From assembly GCA_022821645.1 (NCBI GenBank), contig JAJEDE010000009.1, positions 1 to 64,000 of the forward strand: a stretch of DNA of 64,000 nt, in the 5' to 3' direction. The position numbers and the translations under genes were made by a program. Positions 36,984-45,987 of this stretch are shown piece after piece. The notes under the pieces are model-generated. The model did not search any database and had not been told where the DNA came from. It saw nothing but the letters and a program-made list of their open reading frames with translations. The stretch comes from Chloroflexota bacterium. Its GTDB lineage: Bacteria; Chloroflexota; UBA11872. The stretch's first letter is position 1; each line of letters opens with the position of its first letter.

Positions 36984-37070
36984 AAAGTCAAGCTCTTAGG
37001 AACCGACCTGGAAGATGCCCGCATGGAGATTGCGGAATCGCCGACTGAGCAATTCCTTGTTGAACGCTAG
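36984..37070 (+). pseudogene. Remnant of a second ABC ATPase gene (last 28 codons)
   Basis: The last 28 codons before the stop read KVKLLGTDLEDARMEIAESP followed by TEQFLVER; the intact ATPase ends QARLREPDLEDAYIAITGSR then IERPFVER, with 12 of 28 positions identical, and both run into the same TTGAACGCTAGCGCC at the permease start. No further ATPase is seen upstream: 36589-36983 (about 395 bases) has no intact gene and I see nothing else in it. The natural reading is a tandem duplication of ATPase plus two permeases, followed by loss of all but the tail of the second ATPase. Confidence 0.75.
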
Positions 37071-37905
37071 CGCCCAAGAAATCCGCCGCGAGCTCTGGGC
37101 CCTGGTCAGGCTCACTCGTAAGGGTTCGACGATCGAGCGCCGTCAGCCGTATTTCGCGACGGCCAGCGTCGTGCTAACGGTGGAGTGGGTGCTGCCGGTG
37201 GTATTGGCCACGATCGCGCTGGCCGGGCCAAACGCCACAGGGCTCGAGAACTTTGTCAATTTGGCCGGGACAGAGAATTACCTGGGCTTCACTGTGATCG
37301 GCGCAACGACGTTTCTGTGGATTGGCTGGGTCACGACCGTACTCGCCAGCGACCTCCGACAGGAACGGAATCTGGGCACGCTGCCCACCATCTGGGCCAG
37401 CGCCACATCACGCCTCGTACTCATGAGCGGTGGACCGATCGGACGCACGCTTTGGCCGTCGGTCGTGGCAGTTGGTGCGTTTGCGATTGCGTGGGCGCTC
37501 CTCAGGTTTCCCCTGGAACCAAACATCGGACCGGGCGCCGCTGCCATGGTCTGCGGCCTGCTGGCGAGCGTTGGGATCGCCTTTGCCTGGGCCGCAATTA
37601 TCTTGAGATATCGGGAAGGCCACTTTCTCGAGCAGCTATTCCTTATGGGGTCTGGGATTCTCGCCGGGATTGCTTACCCGGTAGAAGTACTTCCGGCCTG
37701 GGGCCAATGGATCGGCAACGTCTTGCCGGCCACCTGGATGATTCGTGGTCTCCGTGCCGCGTTCATCTTCGGCGAGTTGGACGACGTACGAAACGCCTGC
37801 ATCGTCCTGCTTGGAATGGCGCTGGCCTACGGTGCCATCGGACTTGGGCTGGTGCATGTGATGGATGCGGCGGCGCGTGCTAAAGGTGAACTCGAGTGGG
37901 TCTAA
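37060..37905 (+). CDS. ABC-2 transporter permease, copy 2A
   Basis: A 281-residue paralogue of the permease at 34912, same length and with the same TTG start context. Shared pieces include 'LPVVLATIALAGPNATGLE', 'GTLPTIWASATSRLVL' and the end 'AAARAKGELEWV'. Divergence is spread over the whole length, so the duplication is old but both copies are kept, which argues for selection. It overlaps the ATPase remnant's last bases and probably draws power from the remaining ATPase. Confidence 0.85.
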   Translation: MNASAQEIRRELWALVRLTRKGSTIERRQPYFATASVVLTVEWVLPVVLATIALAGPNATGLENFVNLAGTENYLGFTVIGATTFLWIGWVTTVLASDLRQERNLGTLPTIWASATSRLVLMSGGPIGRTLWPSVVAVGAFAIAWALLRFPLEPNIGPGAAAMVCGLLASVGIAFAWAAIILRYREGHFLEQLFLMGSGILAGIAYPVEVLPAWGQWIGNVLPATWMIRGLRAAFIFGELDDVRNACIVLLGMALAYGAIGLGLVHVMDAAARAKGELEWV

Positions 37906-38736
37906 GTGGCTGATATCCGCACCGAGGTCGTCTCGATCGCACGTATTGCCTTTGCCTTCGCCCGAGTCGAGTGGCTGGAGACGGCGCGCTTCAAGGCCAT
38001 GTGGTTCTTTCAGTTTGGCTGGGCGTTCCTTTTCTTCCTGCCCCTCGCCCTCACGGGCATCGCGTACGGCAACGACGGCTTTGAGGCAAGTGGAGGCGGC
38101 CAGAGCTTCCTGGCCTTCGCCGTGATCGGCTACGTCACGCTCGGCGTCGCAACCTCCGCCCTTTGGCACGGCTGGGAATCCCTGGTGCGCTCCAACCAGC
38201 GCGGAACATTGCCCCATGTCTGGACCGCCGAGGCCCCTCGGTGGGCCGCGCTGATCGGCGTAACGCTGGTCAACCTTGGCATTGCGGGATTCCGAAGTGT
38301 GCTCGTGCTCGTGATCGCGAGCGTGGTGATGGGAGGCGCCGCCTACATCGTTACCGGGCCGGCGGTCCTATCGGTGTTGATGGCGTTGGTCGCCTTCTGG
38401 GGCATGGGGCTCGCATTTGCAGGTCTGGGGCTGGTCGCCCGTGGCGCACGCCTCCCGGAGGTGCTTGTTGGGCTCGCGATTGTCTTGGCTGGCTCCAGCT
38501 ATCCAATCGGCATCCTGCCCTGGAGCGTGCGGTGGATCACCTACATCAACCCGTTCACGTACGTCATCGATCTGTTGCGTGCAACGACGATCGGGACGAC
38601 ACCGATCGTTGCCGTCGAGCTCGAGTTCCTGCTCGTCGGCGCTATCGCCCTCGCCAGCGTTGCCGGCGGAGGCTGGGCCTACGCCAGGTGCGAGCGCATC
38701 GCCGTTCGGCGCGGTCTGATCGGACTGCACGCCTGA
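37906..38736 (+). CDS. ABC-2 transporter permease, copy 2B
   Basis: A 276-residue paralogue of the permease at 35758, same length, GTG start directly after the stop of copy 2A, as in copy 1. Shared motifs: 'LETARFKAMWFFQFG', 'FEASGGGQSFL', and 'YPIGILPWSVRWITYINPFTYVIDLLRATTIGT'. About six hydrophobic segments. Together with 2A it would make a second heterodimeric channel. A hairpin follows at 38753. Confidence 0.85.
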   Translation: MADIRTEVVSIARIAFAFARVEWLETARFKAMWFFQFGWAFLFFLPLALTGIAYGNDGFEASGGGQSFLAFAVIGYVTLGVATSALWHGWESLVRSNQRGTLPHVWTAEAPRWAALIGVTLVNLGIAGFRSVLVLVIASVVMGGAAYIVTGPAVLSVLMALVAFWGMGLAFAGLGLVARGARLPEVLVGLAIVLAGSSYPIGILPWSVRWITYINPFTYVIDLLRATTIGTTPIVAVELEFLLVGAIALASVAGGGWAYARCERIAVRRGLIGLHA

Positions 38737-38752
38737 GGCAGTCCTGGCGCGC

Positions 38753-38768
38753 CTCGGTTTTCACCGAG
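38753..38768 (+). terminator. Hairpin after ABC exporter genes
   Basis: CTCGGT and ACCGAG flank a TTTC loop, 17 bases after the last permease stop, with a further GCG/CGC that can extend the stem across a bulge. There is no U tract, so termination is only a possibility. The rest of 38737-38881 is without a gene. Confidence 0.35.
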
Positions 38769-38881
38769 CGCTTCCACAGGGACCATCAGGCTTCGTAGGA
38801 TGTGCGTCTGACAGCCGCGCACGGCTGCCAGGGCGGGGCACCAGCTAACGCAGCGGCCAATCGAACGCCCTGGAGGCTGTA

Positions 38882-39628
38882 TTGCAATCGCGCGCACGGC
38901 AGATCGCTTTCTATGCGTCGCTGGACACCGAGGACGAGATTCAGCGGCCCCGCCACTATCCGCGACCTGTGCGGTTTCTCCTTGAAGAAAAACTGCGTCG
39001 CGCGCTGGACCTGCTGGGGCGAGTCACGGCAACCGATGCTCTCTGCGTCTGCGGCGGATCGGGCATGGACGCCGAGTGGCTTGCCCACCGGGGAATTCGC
39101 CCGACGATCCTTGACTTATCGCCTGAAGCCCTGACAAGGGCTCGCATCCGCGCCCGCCGGCATGACTTTGAGGTCACGCTGGTTCGAGGCGACGCTGCCC
39201 GGCTTCCGTTCGCCGACCAGAGTTTCGGCATGGCGCTCGTTCATGACGGGCTTCATCACCTTGACGATCCGAATCGAGCCGTTGACGAAATGGCACGTGT
39301 CGCTCGTCACGAGTTGGTCCTGATGGAGCCGGCACGCGCGGTCGTGACCCGGCTGGCGGTGGCCCTTCGCCTCGCCGCCGACGTCGAACCAGCCGGCAAC
39401 GCGGTTCGGCGCCTGGCCGCCGCTGAGGTTCGTGCACGTGTTCAGGCACGTGGCTGGCGACACGTTTGGTCGGCTCGCGACCTCGTTTACTACCAACCAT
39501 GGACATTTCCCTTCTACCGACGCGCAGAACCCGATCCAGCCTTCTCGGTCTTCGTCCTTGCGTACCGCGTTCTGAATCTCGCCGTTGGTCGCTGGGGCAA
39601 CTCGCTGAAGGTCGCCGCGCGGCGCTAG
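38882..39628 (+). CDS. Class I SAM-dependent methyltransferase
   Basis: A 248-residue methyltransferase of the Methyltransf_11/ubiE-like type: motif I region 'ALCVCGGSGMDAEWLAHRG' (about 48-66), 'TILDLSPEALTRARIRA' with the acidic ribose-binding residue, and 'LPFADQSFGMALVHDGLHHLDDP' (about 100-122). TTG 38882 is chosen because GGAGG lies 5 bases upstream. It leads the second polysaccharide cluster, so it may methylate a sugar, a lipid or a polyprenol; not established. Confidence 0.82.
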   Translation: MQSRARQIAFYASLDTEDEIQRPRHYPRPVRFLLEEKLRRALDLLGRVTATDALCVCGGSGMDAEWLAHRGIRPTILDLSPEALTRARIRARRHDFEVTLVRGDAARLPFADQSFGMALVHDGLHHLDDPNRAVDEMARVARHELVLMEPARAVVTRLAVALRLAADVEPAGNAVRRLAAAEVRARVQARGWRHVWSARDLVYYQPWTFPFYRRAEPDPAFSVFVLAYRVLNLAVGRWGNSLKVAARR

Positions 39629-39639
39629 CCGTTCCTGCC

Positions 39640-40881
39640 ATGCGTGTCGTCGTTATCGGGCTCAACTACCCACCCGAGGTTGCCGGCATCGCGCCGCAGA
39701 CGGCCGCGCTCTGCCGGTATCTCGCCGCCCGCGGCGATGCCGTGCACATGCTGACCGCCAGACCTCACTATCCAGCCTGGCGGGTGCTCGACGGCTATAG
39801 CCGAGGGGCCTTCACGCGTGAGGTGGAACGCGGCGTTCAAGTGATTCGCCTGGCGTCCTATGTCCCACGAAACCCCGGCTCGCTCATGCGACGCATGCTC
39901 TACGACGGATCGTTTGCGCTGACCGCAAGTCTGGCGGCCCTGGTGATGCCGCGTGCCGACGTCTACCTCTATGTCGGCGCGCAGCCTGCTGTCGCGCTGG
40001 CAACGGCCCTGGTGGCTCGCGTCCGACGTCGGCCCTGGGTCGCCAAGGTCGCCGATCTTGCCGTCAACGCCGGTACCGCCGTGGGAATCATCCGGCACCC
40101 CGTGCTGGTGCGCCTTCTGCGATTCGTTGAGTACGCCATCTATGAGCGTGCGAACGCGGTGCTCGTCCTTTCCGAGGGATTTGCGGCGGAACTGTCTCGG
40201 CACCGGCTCTCCCGCGGCAAGTTGCACATCGTGCATGACTCCGAGGATCTGGGCACTTTCACGTCGAGCACGAATCGTGCGGACACGCGGCGGCGGCACG
40301 GCCTGGACCCTGACCGACCGCTCATTACGCACATCGGCAGCATCGGCCGTAAACAAGGCCTGCAGGTCGCCGTCCGGGCGGCCAGCCAGGATCAGTCAGG
40401 TGCCTGCTGGCTCTTCGTGGGCGACGGCCCCGCAAAACCGAAACTCCAGCGCTCCGTTCCCGCGAATCAAACATGTTTCCTCCCGTTCCTCGCGCGGCCG
40501 GAAGTGGCCGATCTGCTGGCTGCCTCGGACCTGGCGCTGCTGACGCAGCGCCGGCTGGTCGTTGAATCGGTTATCCCCTCCAAGCTCATCACCTACATGG
40601 CCGCCGGCCTTCCGGTCGTCGCGTCCGTCCACGCCAGGAGCGAGGCAGCGCGACTGATTCGCAAGGCCGAATGCGGGCTCGTCGTCGAACCTGAATCGCC
40701 CGGCGCGCTTCGTGACGCCGTTGCTGAACTCCTGGCCGACGCTGCGCGGCGTGAGCAACTGGCCGCTGCGGCACGTGCGTTCGCTGAACGCGAGTTCGAC
40801 CGTTGGACGGTTGTTGCCCGGCAGGCATCGATTCTCGACTCGCTGACACGCCGGCGCAGTCGACAAGGGCGACAAGCGTGA
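39640..40881 (+). CDS. Glycosyltransferase family 4, WbuB-like
   Basis: A 413-residue GT-B-fold glycosyltransferase. N-terminal 'GLNYPPEVAGIAPQTAALCRYLAARGDAVHMLTARPHYP' and C-terminal 'PSKLITYMAAGLPVVASVH...AEAARLIRKAECGLVVEPESP' fit the WbuB-type GT4 branch, which builds O-antigen or capsule units on a nucleotide-sugar donor. ATG 39640 gives the family beginning; an earlier frame to 39466 is shadow of the methyltransferase. It ends in GTGA shared with the epimerase start. Confidence 0.9.
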   Translation: MRVVVIGLNYPPEVAGIAPQTAALCRYLAARGDAVHMLTARPHYPAWRVLDGYSRGAFTREVERGVQVIRLASYVPRNPGSLMRRMLYDGSFALTASLAALVMPRADVYLYVGAQPAVALATALVARVRRRPWVAKVADLAVNAGTAVGIIRHPVLVRLLRFVEYAIYERANAVLVLSEGFAAELSRHRLSRGKLHIVHDSEDLGTFTSSTNRADTRRRHGLDPDRPLITHIGSIGRKQGLQVAVRAASQDQSGACWLFVGDGPAKPKLQRSVPANQTCFLPFLARPEVADLLAASDLALLTQRRLVVESVIPSKLITYMAAGLPVVASVHARSEAARLIRKAECGLVVEPESPGALRDAVAELLADAARREQLAAAARAFAEREFDRWTVVARQASILDSLTRRRSRQGRQA

Positions 40882-41930
40882 ACGCTCGAGACCGTCAACC
40901 AGGTGACGTCTTGGAAGCAATGGCGGGTCGGCACGTATTGGTCACCGGTGGCGCTTCGTTCATCGGCTCGCACCTGGTCGATGCCCTTGTCTCGCTGGGC
41001 GCCCGGGTTCGAGTCGTCGATGACCTCAGCAGCGGCCGGCGCTCCAACATCCGCCGGCACCTGGACACCCGTGCCATCGAGTTCGTGCGTGCTGACCTCG
41101 TGGACCCAAACGTCGCTGCGGAAGCCGTTTCGGGTAGCCACACCGTCTTCCACCTGGCCGCCAATCACGGCGGACGGGGATACGTTGACCTTCACCAGGC
41201 CGACTGTGCGACGAATCTCCTCCTGGATGGCTGCATGTTCCGGGCCTGCCGCCAGGCCGGCGTCGAGAAGATCGTTTACGCCTCGTCCGGCTGCGTATAC
41301 CCGATCCATCTGCAGACCGATCCGACCATGCGGCTGAGCCTCAGTGAGGATCAGGTTGGCCCGCCCTACGACGCCGACAACATGTACGGCTGGGCCAAGC
41401 TCATGGGCGAACTCACGCTCCAGGCACTCCATCAGGACTACGGTCTCAAGTCGGTGAGTTGCCGCTACTTCACCGTCTACGGGCCGCGCGGCCACGAGAA
41501 CCATGCGGTGATGGCCATGATCGCTCGTTCGTTCATCCGGCAGGACCCGTTCGAGGTCTGGGGATCGGGCCGCCAGGTGCGGAACTGGACGTACGTCAGC
41601 GACATCGTCGATGGAACCCTGCGAGCTGCCACCCGCATCGACAACGCTCACGCTATCAACTTGGGAAGCCGCGAACGGATACGCGTCATCGACGCCGTGC
41701 ATCAGGTGATGGACCTGATGGGGCACCAGTCCGAGGTTCGCCTGCGCCCAGACATGCCCACCGGACCCGCTAACCGCGTCGCAGATCCCTCTCTCGCCAA
41801 GAGACTCCTGGACTGGACTCCGAGGATCCGTTTTGACGAGGGACTACGCCGGACCATTGACTGGTATGTCAACCGCCACCGCCAGCATGAAATTGCCGAA
41901 GTTCTGGCGCACCGCCTCACGGAGCGATAG
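40878..41930 (+). CDS. NAD-dependent epimerase, GDP-mannose 3,5-epimerase-like
   Basis: A 350-residue extended SDR. NAD-binding 'VTGGASFIGSHLVDALV' (about 20-36), the 'HLAANHGGRGYVDLH' segment (compare H-L-A-A-D-M-G-G in plant GDP-mannose 3,5-epimerase), 'SSGCVYP' and catalytic 'YGWAK' (about 172) are present. It likely changes the sugar of a nucleotide donor such as GDP-mannose. GTG 40878 forms GTGA with the upstream stop; ATG 40920 is the alternative start. Part of the polysaccharide cluster. Confidence 0.85.
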   Translation: MNARDRQPGDVLEAMAGRHVLVTGGASFIGSHLVDALVSLGARVRVVDDLSSGRRSNIRRHLDTRAIEFVRADLVDPNVAAEAVSGSHTVFHLAANHGGRGYVDLHQADCATNLLLDGCMFRACRQAGVEKIVYASSGCVYPIHLQTDPTMRLSLSEDQVGPPYDADNMYGWAKLMGELTLQALHQDYGLKSVSCRYFTVYGPRGHENHAVMAMIARSFIRQDPFEVWGSGRQVRNWTYVSDIVDGTLRAATRIDNAHAINLGSRERIRVIDAVHQVMDLMGHQSEVRLRPDMPTGPANRVADPSLAKRLLDWTPRIRFDEGLRRTIDWYVNRHRQHEIAEVLAHRLTER

Positions 41931-42028
41931 GCGAGTCGGAGGTTGAGATTGATCTGAGTTGCGGAGTCCCTGGGAGAACGCGGCTGGCGGCGTACGTCCA
42001 GATCGGCGGGCCACTCCTTCTGCTCAGC

Positions 42029-43246
42029 ATGACGCCCGCCATCTGGTTCGGCGGACTGGCCGGAGGCGGCGTTCTCGCTTTCTTGCCGCTGATCGTCGTC
42101 ATTCGACGTTGCCTTCGACTGCCCGTTTCGCTCCCAGGTATTGCCGGGATACTGACAGCCTTCGCCTTCTGGACCTTGGTGACGGCGTTAGCCGTCCGAG
42201 ACTGGCAAACCGCGCCGCCCAAGCTGTTCGGTGTACTTCTTGGATTGGCCCTTGTGTACCTCTTGGGCGTGGACCCGTCTTCCATTCGGCGTATTCGCGG
42301 ACTGTGGCTGGGTCTTGCCTTCGGTCTCACCGGTGTTGTCGCCCTGGCAGCGTTATTTCTGACAGAGTGGCCGCATCGCAAACTCCTGCCGTTTGATGAC
42401 CTCTATGCCGTGCTCCCCGAAGGGCCACGCGTCGTGTATCACGGCAGCCGTCTGGGAGGGGTTGGGCCCAACCAGATCGGTGGCCTGCTGGCCCTTCTCT
42501 CGCCGCTAAGCTTCGCGCTTTCGCTGGACTCCGCTGGCTCAGGTCGACTCGTCCGTGCGATCACAGTGTTTGTCCTTGCGCTCGCACTAACGGTGCTCCT
42601 GTTCACTCAGTCACGCAGCGCATACGTCGGGGCGCTTATGGGATTGGCCTTGGTTGGCTGGTGGCGCCTGAGTCGGTGTGCGTGGGTGCGTCAGCGGCGA
42701 CTTCGACGCCTCGCGCTGCACGGGTCGGTGGCAGTTGGCCTCGCGATTCTCGTCGCCGCCATCGCCGACACATGGCTTGCGCCGCTCGACTCCACCTCCG
42801 ACACCCTGGCCGGCCGCCTGCGCATCTGGACTGCCAGCTGTCTTCTGATCGGGGACCACCTCTTTAGCGGGGTGGGACCGGGCCAGTTTCCACTGGTTCT
42901 CAACGCCAACTTTCCGGAACTCTCCGAGTTCGTTGCGCCCCACATTCCTCATGCCCACAACCTGGCCCTTCAGGCCCTGCTTGAACTTGGCCTTCCAGGT
43001 AGCGTCCTTCTGGCCCTTCTGATCGCACTTGCCGTACGCGGACTGTTCGCGACCATGCGAATGTCCCGCAACGAATCGCTCCAACTGCTTGCAGTCGGTC
43101 TCGGCGGGTCCCTGCTTGCATACCTGGTGTACGGCCTGACGGACGCCATCGCCCCCGGAGCGCGTGGCGGTCTGCCGTTCTGGCTAATTCTCGGACTTGC
43201 GTTGGCTTGCGGCCGCCTGCGCGATCAAGCACAGGTCACTGAATGA
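42029..43246 (+). CDS. O-antigen ligase / Wzy-like membrane protein
   Basis: A 405-residue protein with about ten hydrophobic segments. A conserved Wzy_C-type periplasmic loop is visible: 'SRSAYVGALMGLAL' and 'IPHAHNLALQALLELGLPGSVLLALLIALAV'. Such proteins polymerise or ligate lipid-linked oligosaccharides. ATG 42029 is used, though the frame is open upstream to the epimerase stop and encodes more hydrophobic sequence without a standard start codon and without a ribosome site; the true start may be upstream or non-standard. It overlaps the next gene by ATGA. Confidence 0.8.
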   Translation: MTPAIWFGGLAGGGVLAFLPLIVVIRRCLRLPVSLPGIAGILTAFAFWTLVTALAVRDWQTAPPKLFGVLLGLALVYLLGVDPSSIRRIRGLWLGLAFGLTGVVALAALFLTEWPHRKLLPFDDLYAVLPEGPRVVYHGSRLGGVGPNQIGGLLALLSPLSFALSLDSAGSGRLVRAITVFVLALALTVLLFTQSRSAYVGALMGLALVGWWRLSRCAWVRQRRLRRLALHGSVAVGLAILVAAIADTWLAPLDSTSDTLAGRLRIWTASCLLIGDHLFSGVGPGQFPLVLNANFPELSEFVAPHIPHAHNLALQALLELGLPGSVLLALLIALAVRGLFATMRMSRNESLQLLAVGLGGSLLAYLVYGLTDAIAPGARGGLPFWLILGLALACGRLRDQAQVTE

Positions 43247-44403
43247 GAGCCCCCCGCCTCCTGGCGCTGGGTGCATTCATCGGCTTTCCACTCGCCAGCT
43301 ATGTGGGATATCCAGCTTTGGTCTGGGCGGCGGCGAAGCTTCGACCGCGTCCACTTGTCAGCGACTCAAACTATGAACCTTCAGTCACAGTTGTCGTCGC
43401 CGCCCACGACGAGGAAGCGCTGATTGGCGCCAAAGTCCGCAACATCCTTGCAGTGGACTACCGGCCTGAGCGGGTCGCCTGCATCGTTGTCTGCGACGGT
43501 TGCACGGACGCTACGGCTGAAGCGGCCCGCGCGGCCGGTGAGGCCCGACTCACCGTTATCGAATTGCCCCGCCAACTGGGCAAGCTGGCCGCAATCCGAG
43601 CTGCAATGCCTCACGCCGGCGCTGAGATCGTCGCGTTCAGTGACGCCAACGCGCTGCTTGAACGTGGCGCGCTCGGCCATCTCGTCGCACCGTTCGCCGA
43701 CCCAACCGTGGCTGCGGTCTCGGGGGCCAAGCATGTCTGCGACGGTGCGGAAGCGATCTACTGGCGATACGAACGCTGGATTCGAATCCACGAGAGTGCC
43801 AGCGGTTCCATCGCCGGCGCCGACGGAGCCCTATACGCGGTTCGCGCATCCGCCGTCGACACCTCGCCCTGTTCCGGCGCTGCGGACGATCTGCTGGTTT
43901 CGTTGCGGGCGGCTCGAAGTGGCGGACGCATTGTGTGGGCGCCGCGAGCTCGCACGACGGAAGCCGCGGTGCCCAGCGCCGCAGACAGCTTCACAGCCCG
44001 AACGCGCACGACTTCCGGCGCGCTATTCGCCCTGGAGAGCCTTCCCGGGCTTCTTCGCCCTTCGCATAGCGACCTTTGGTGGAAGCTTGGCGGCCACAAG
44101 CTGCTGCGCATTGCAACGCCGCTTGCGATCGTGGCCGGGACCGTCGCGCTGGCTGAACCGCTTGCGACCATACGAGATCGGGCGTCGGCGAGATCGGCGG
44201 GTTTCGCCATACTCGCGCTGCTGCTCGGACTGCGCAGTCTCCGCCGGTTTCGTCGTGCGAGAGACCAGACGCGCTACGTGTTGCTGGCGAATCTCGCGGC
44301 GTTGGCCGGACTGGCTCGATACATCGCACGCCAGCCAATTGATGCCTGGTCGCCTGCCCGCGGGCGTGACGAATCCGAAGCAGCGTCTACCCGCGCGCAC
44401 TGA
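43243..44403 (+). CDS. Membrane glycosyltransferase family 2
   Basis: A 386-residue GT2 enzyme anchored by an N-terminal helix (about 7-30) and C-terminal helices (about 280-365). The catalytic core has 'VTVVVAAHDEEALIGAKVRNIL' (about 47-68), 'DGCTDAT', 'ELPRQLGKLAAIRAAMPHAGAEIVAFSDANALLE' (DAN in place of DAD), and downstream 'RTTEAAVPSAADSFTARTRTTSG' containing the acceptor motif region. It resembles processive poly-beta-sugar synthases. It ends the second polysaccharide cluster, overlapping the convergent sulfatase by 17 bases. Confidence 0.87.
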   Translation: MRAPRLLALGAFIGFPLASYVGYPALVWAAAKLRPRPLVSDSNYEPSVTVVVAAHDEEALIGAKVRNILAVDYRPERVACIVVCDGCTDATAEAARAAGEARLTVIELPRQLGKLAAIRAAMPHAGAEIVAFSDANALLERGALGHLVAPFADPTVAAVSGAKHVCDGAEAIYWRYERWIRIHESASGSIAGADGALYAVRASAVDTSPCSGAADDLLVSLRAARSGGRIVWAPRARTTEAAVPSAADSFTARTRTTSGALFALESLPGLLRPSHSDLWWKLGGHKLLRIATPLAIVAGTVALAEPLATIRDRASARSAGFAILALLLGLRSLRRFRRARDQTRYVLLANLAALAGLARYIARQPIDAWSPARGRDESEAASTRAH

Positions 44404-45853
44404 ACTGATCCGGTGCGGGGGTGCCGCCGGCAATAGGCCCGCGTTCGGAAATAACCCTTAGACCGCCGCCTGCTTCGATCCGCCGCGCCTGGTCAGCCTT
44501 GGCGGCGCTATCCATGGTTTCGGGATCCATGATGCTGCGCAACTGTCGCTCGAAGCGTTCTTTCAGCGGGGTCAGCTGTGAATCGCCGGCAAGGTCGCAG
44601 GTTTCGGTGGGGTCGACTGTGAGGTCGAAGAGCTGGGGAGGGTCGCCCACATGATGGACGTACTTGTGGGTCGCGTCGCGCAGCATGTACATGGCCTCGC
44701 GGCAGCCGGAGGCGTGGTACTCACTGAAGATCGTGCGTTCGGGCAACGGGTCGCCCTGAGCGGCTGGCCAAAGCGACCGGCCCGGTAGATCGGCGTCCGC
44801 CTCGGCAAGCGAGACGCCGACAGCGTCCACGATGGTCGGGAACAGATCGACCAAGGAGACGGGCTGGTGAATGACCCGGCCTGGGGCAATTTCGGGTCCC
44901 GCCATCAGGAACGGCACGGCCGAGGCGCCCTCGTACATCAGGTTCTTGCCCCACATGCCGTGGTCGCCGAGCATTTCGCCGTGATCGCTGGTGTAGATGA
45001 CGCGGGTCGAGTTCTCCAGCCCCTGCTCGGTTAGCGCGGCGAGCACCGCTCCAATCTGGCGGTCCAGGTATGTGCACATGGCCAGGTAGGTGGCGATGGT
45101 GCGGCGAACCAACCTCTCATCGAGTTGCTCGTTGGGCGACTGGATGCGTTGTTCGCGGATGTAGTCGACGTGCGGGTGACGCGGCCAGTCGATTGAACGG
45201 AAGTTGACCGGCAGCTCCAGGTCCTGAAGCGGATACCTGGCGACATCCTCCGCCGAGGCGACGAAGGGCGAGTGGGGCAGGGTGTAAGAGACCCAGAGGC
45301 ACCAGGGCGTGTCGTGCTGTGGGGCTTCGGTGGCGAGCCAGTCGATGGCCTGATGGGTGGTGGCGGCGTCGTAGCGCATGTACTCGGATTCGCCGACGCG
45401 TGGGTCGGCGGCGGTGTTCAGGTAGTTGCGCTGGCGCGGGACGTCGGGTCGAAGCGAGCCGTAGAGGTCGCCAACGCCCTCCTTGACGTGCATGGGGATG
45501 CGCTGGTCGGGGAAGCCGGTGTCGTCGTCGGGCCGTCGGAAGTGCAGCTTGCCGATGGTGGTTACGGCGTGCCCGTGCTCGGTCAGTCGGTGGCCCCAGC
45601 TGGGGCGTTGGCCGGTGTAGGGCGCGGCGTTGTCCCAGACGCCGAGCTGGTGGGCGTAGCGGCCGGTGGCCAGGCTGGCGCGGGACGGGACGCAGATGGG
45701 GAAGTTGCAGTAGGCGGTGTCGAAGCGGGCGCCGCGCTGGGCCAGGGCGTCGAGGTTTGGGGTGTGGGCCAGGGGATGGCCGTAGCAGCCGGCGGCGGAG
45801 CGGCGGTGCTGGTCGGAGGTGATGAGCAGGAGGTTCAGCGGATGGACGGGCAT
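44387..45853 (-). CDS. Sulfatase
   Basis: A 488-residue formylglycine-type sulfatase. 'LLLITSDQHRRSAAGCYG' begins the fold with metal-binding D14, and C54-V-P-S-R is the CxPxR site converted to formylglycine, followed by SLATGRY. Downstream 'YTSDHGEMLGDHGMWGK' and 'EYHASGCREAMYMLRDATHKYVHH' match choline-sulfatase/arylsulfatase relatives. No signal peptide is seen from the chosen ATG, so it may be cytosolic. It converges on the GT2 gene; no anaerobic sulfatase-maturase or FGE gene is in the window. Confidence 0.9.
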   Translation of the reverse strand: MPVHPLNLLLITSDQHRRSAAGCYGHPLAHTPNLDALAQRGARFDTAYCNFPICVPSRASLATGRYAHQLGVWDNAAPYTGQRPSWGHRLTEHGHAVTTIGKLHFRRPDDDTGFPDQRIPMHVKEGVGDLYGSLRPDVPRQRNYLNTAADPRVGESEYMRYDAATTHQAIDWLATEAPQHDTPWCLWVSYTLPHSPFVASAEDVARYPLQDLELPVNFRSIDWPRHPHVDYIREQRIQSPNEQLDERLVRRTIATYLAMCTYLDRQIGAVLAALTEQGLENSTRVIYTSDHGEMLGDHGMWGKNLMYEGASAVPFLMAGPEIAPGRVIHQPVSLVDLFPTIVDAVGVSLAEADADLPGRSLWPAAQGDPLPERTIFSEYHASGCREAMYMLRDATHKYVHHVGDPPQLFDLTVDPTETCDLAGDSQLTPLKERFERQLRSIMDPETMDSAAKADQARRIEAGGGLRVISERGPIAGGTPAPDQFSARG

Positions 45854-45963
45854 GGGGTTTCCGGCTTGAGTTGGTGGGTGGTTCCGACGGGTGGGGCGTC
45901 ATCGTAGGGGGCTGGCGGTTGGGGTGGTGGGGATGGGGCGAATTGGGGCGGGTTCGTGCGCGT

Positions 45964-45987
45964 AAGAGTTTTTTCCAAAAAACTCTT
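45964..45987. terminator. Perfect T-rich hairpin
   Basis: AAGAGTTTTTT and its complement around a CC loop, 11 pairs. It lies in the gap between the LRR gene and the sulfatase, both on the minus strand, so it could stop the LRR transcript. On either strand the stem itself carries a T run. The rest of the gap 45854-46410 (about 550 bases) shows no gene. Confidence 0.55.
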
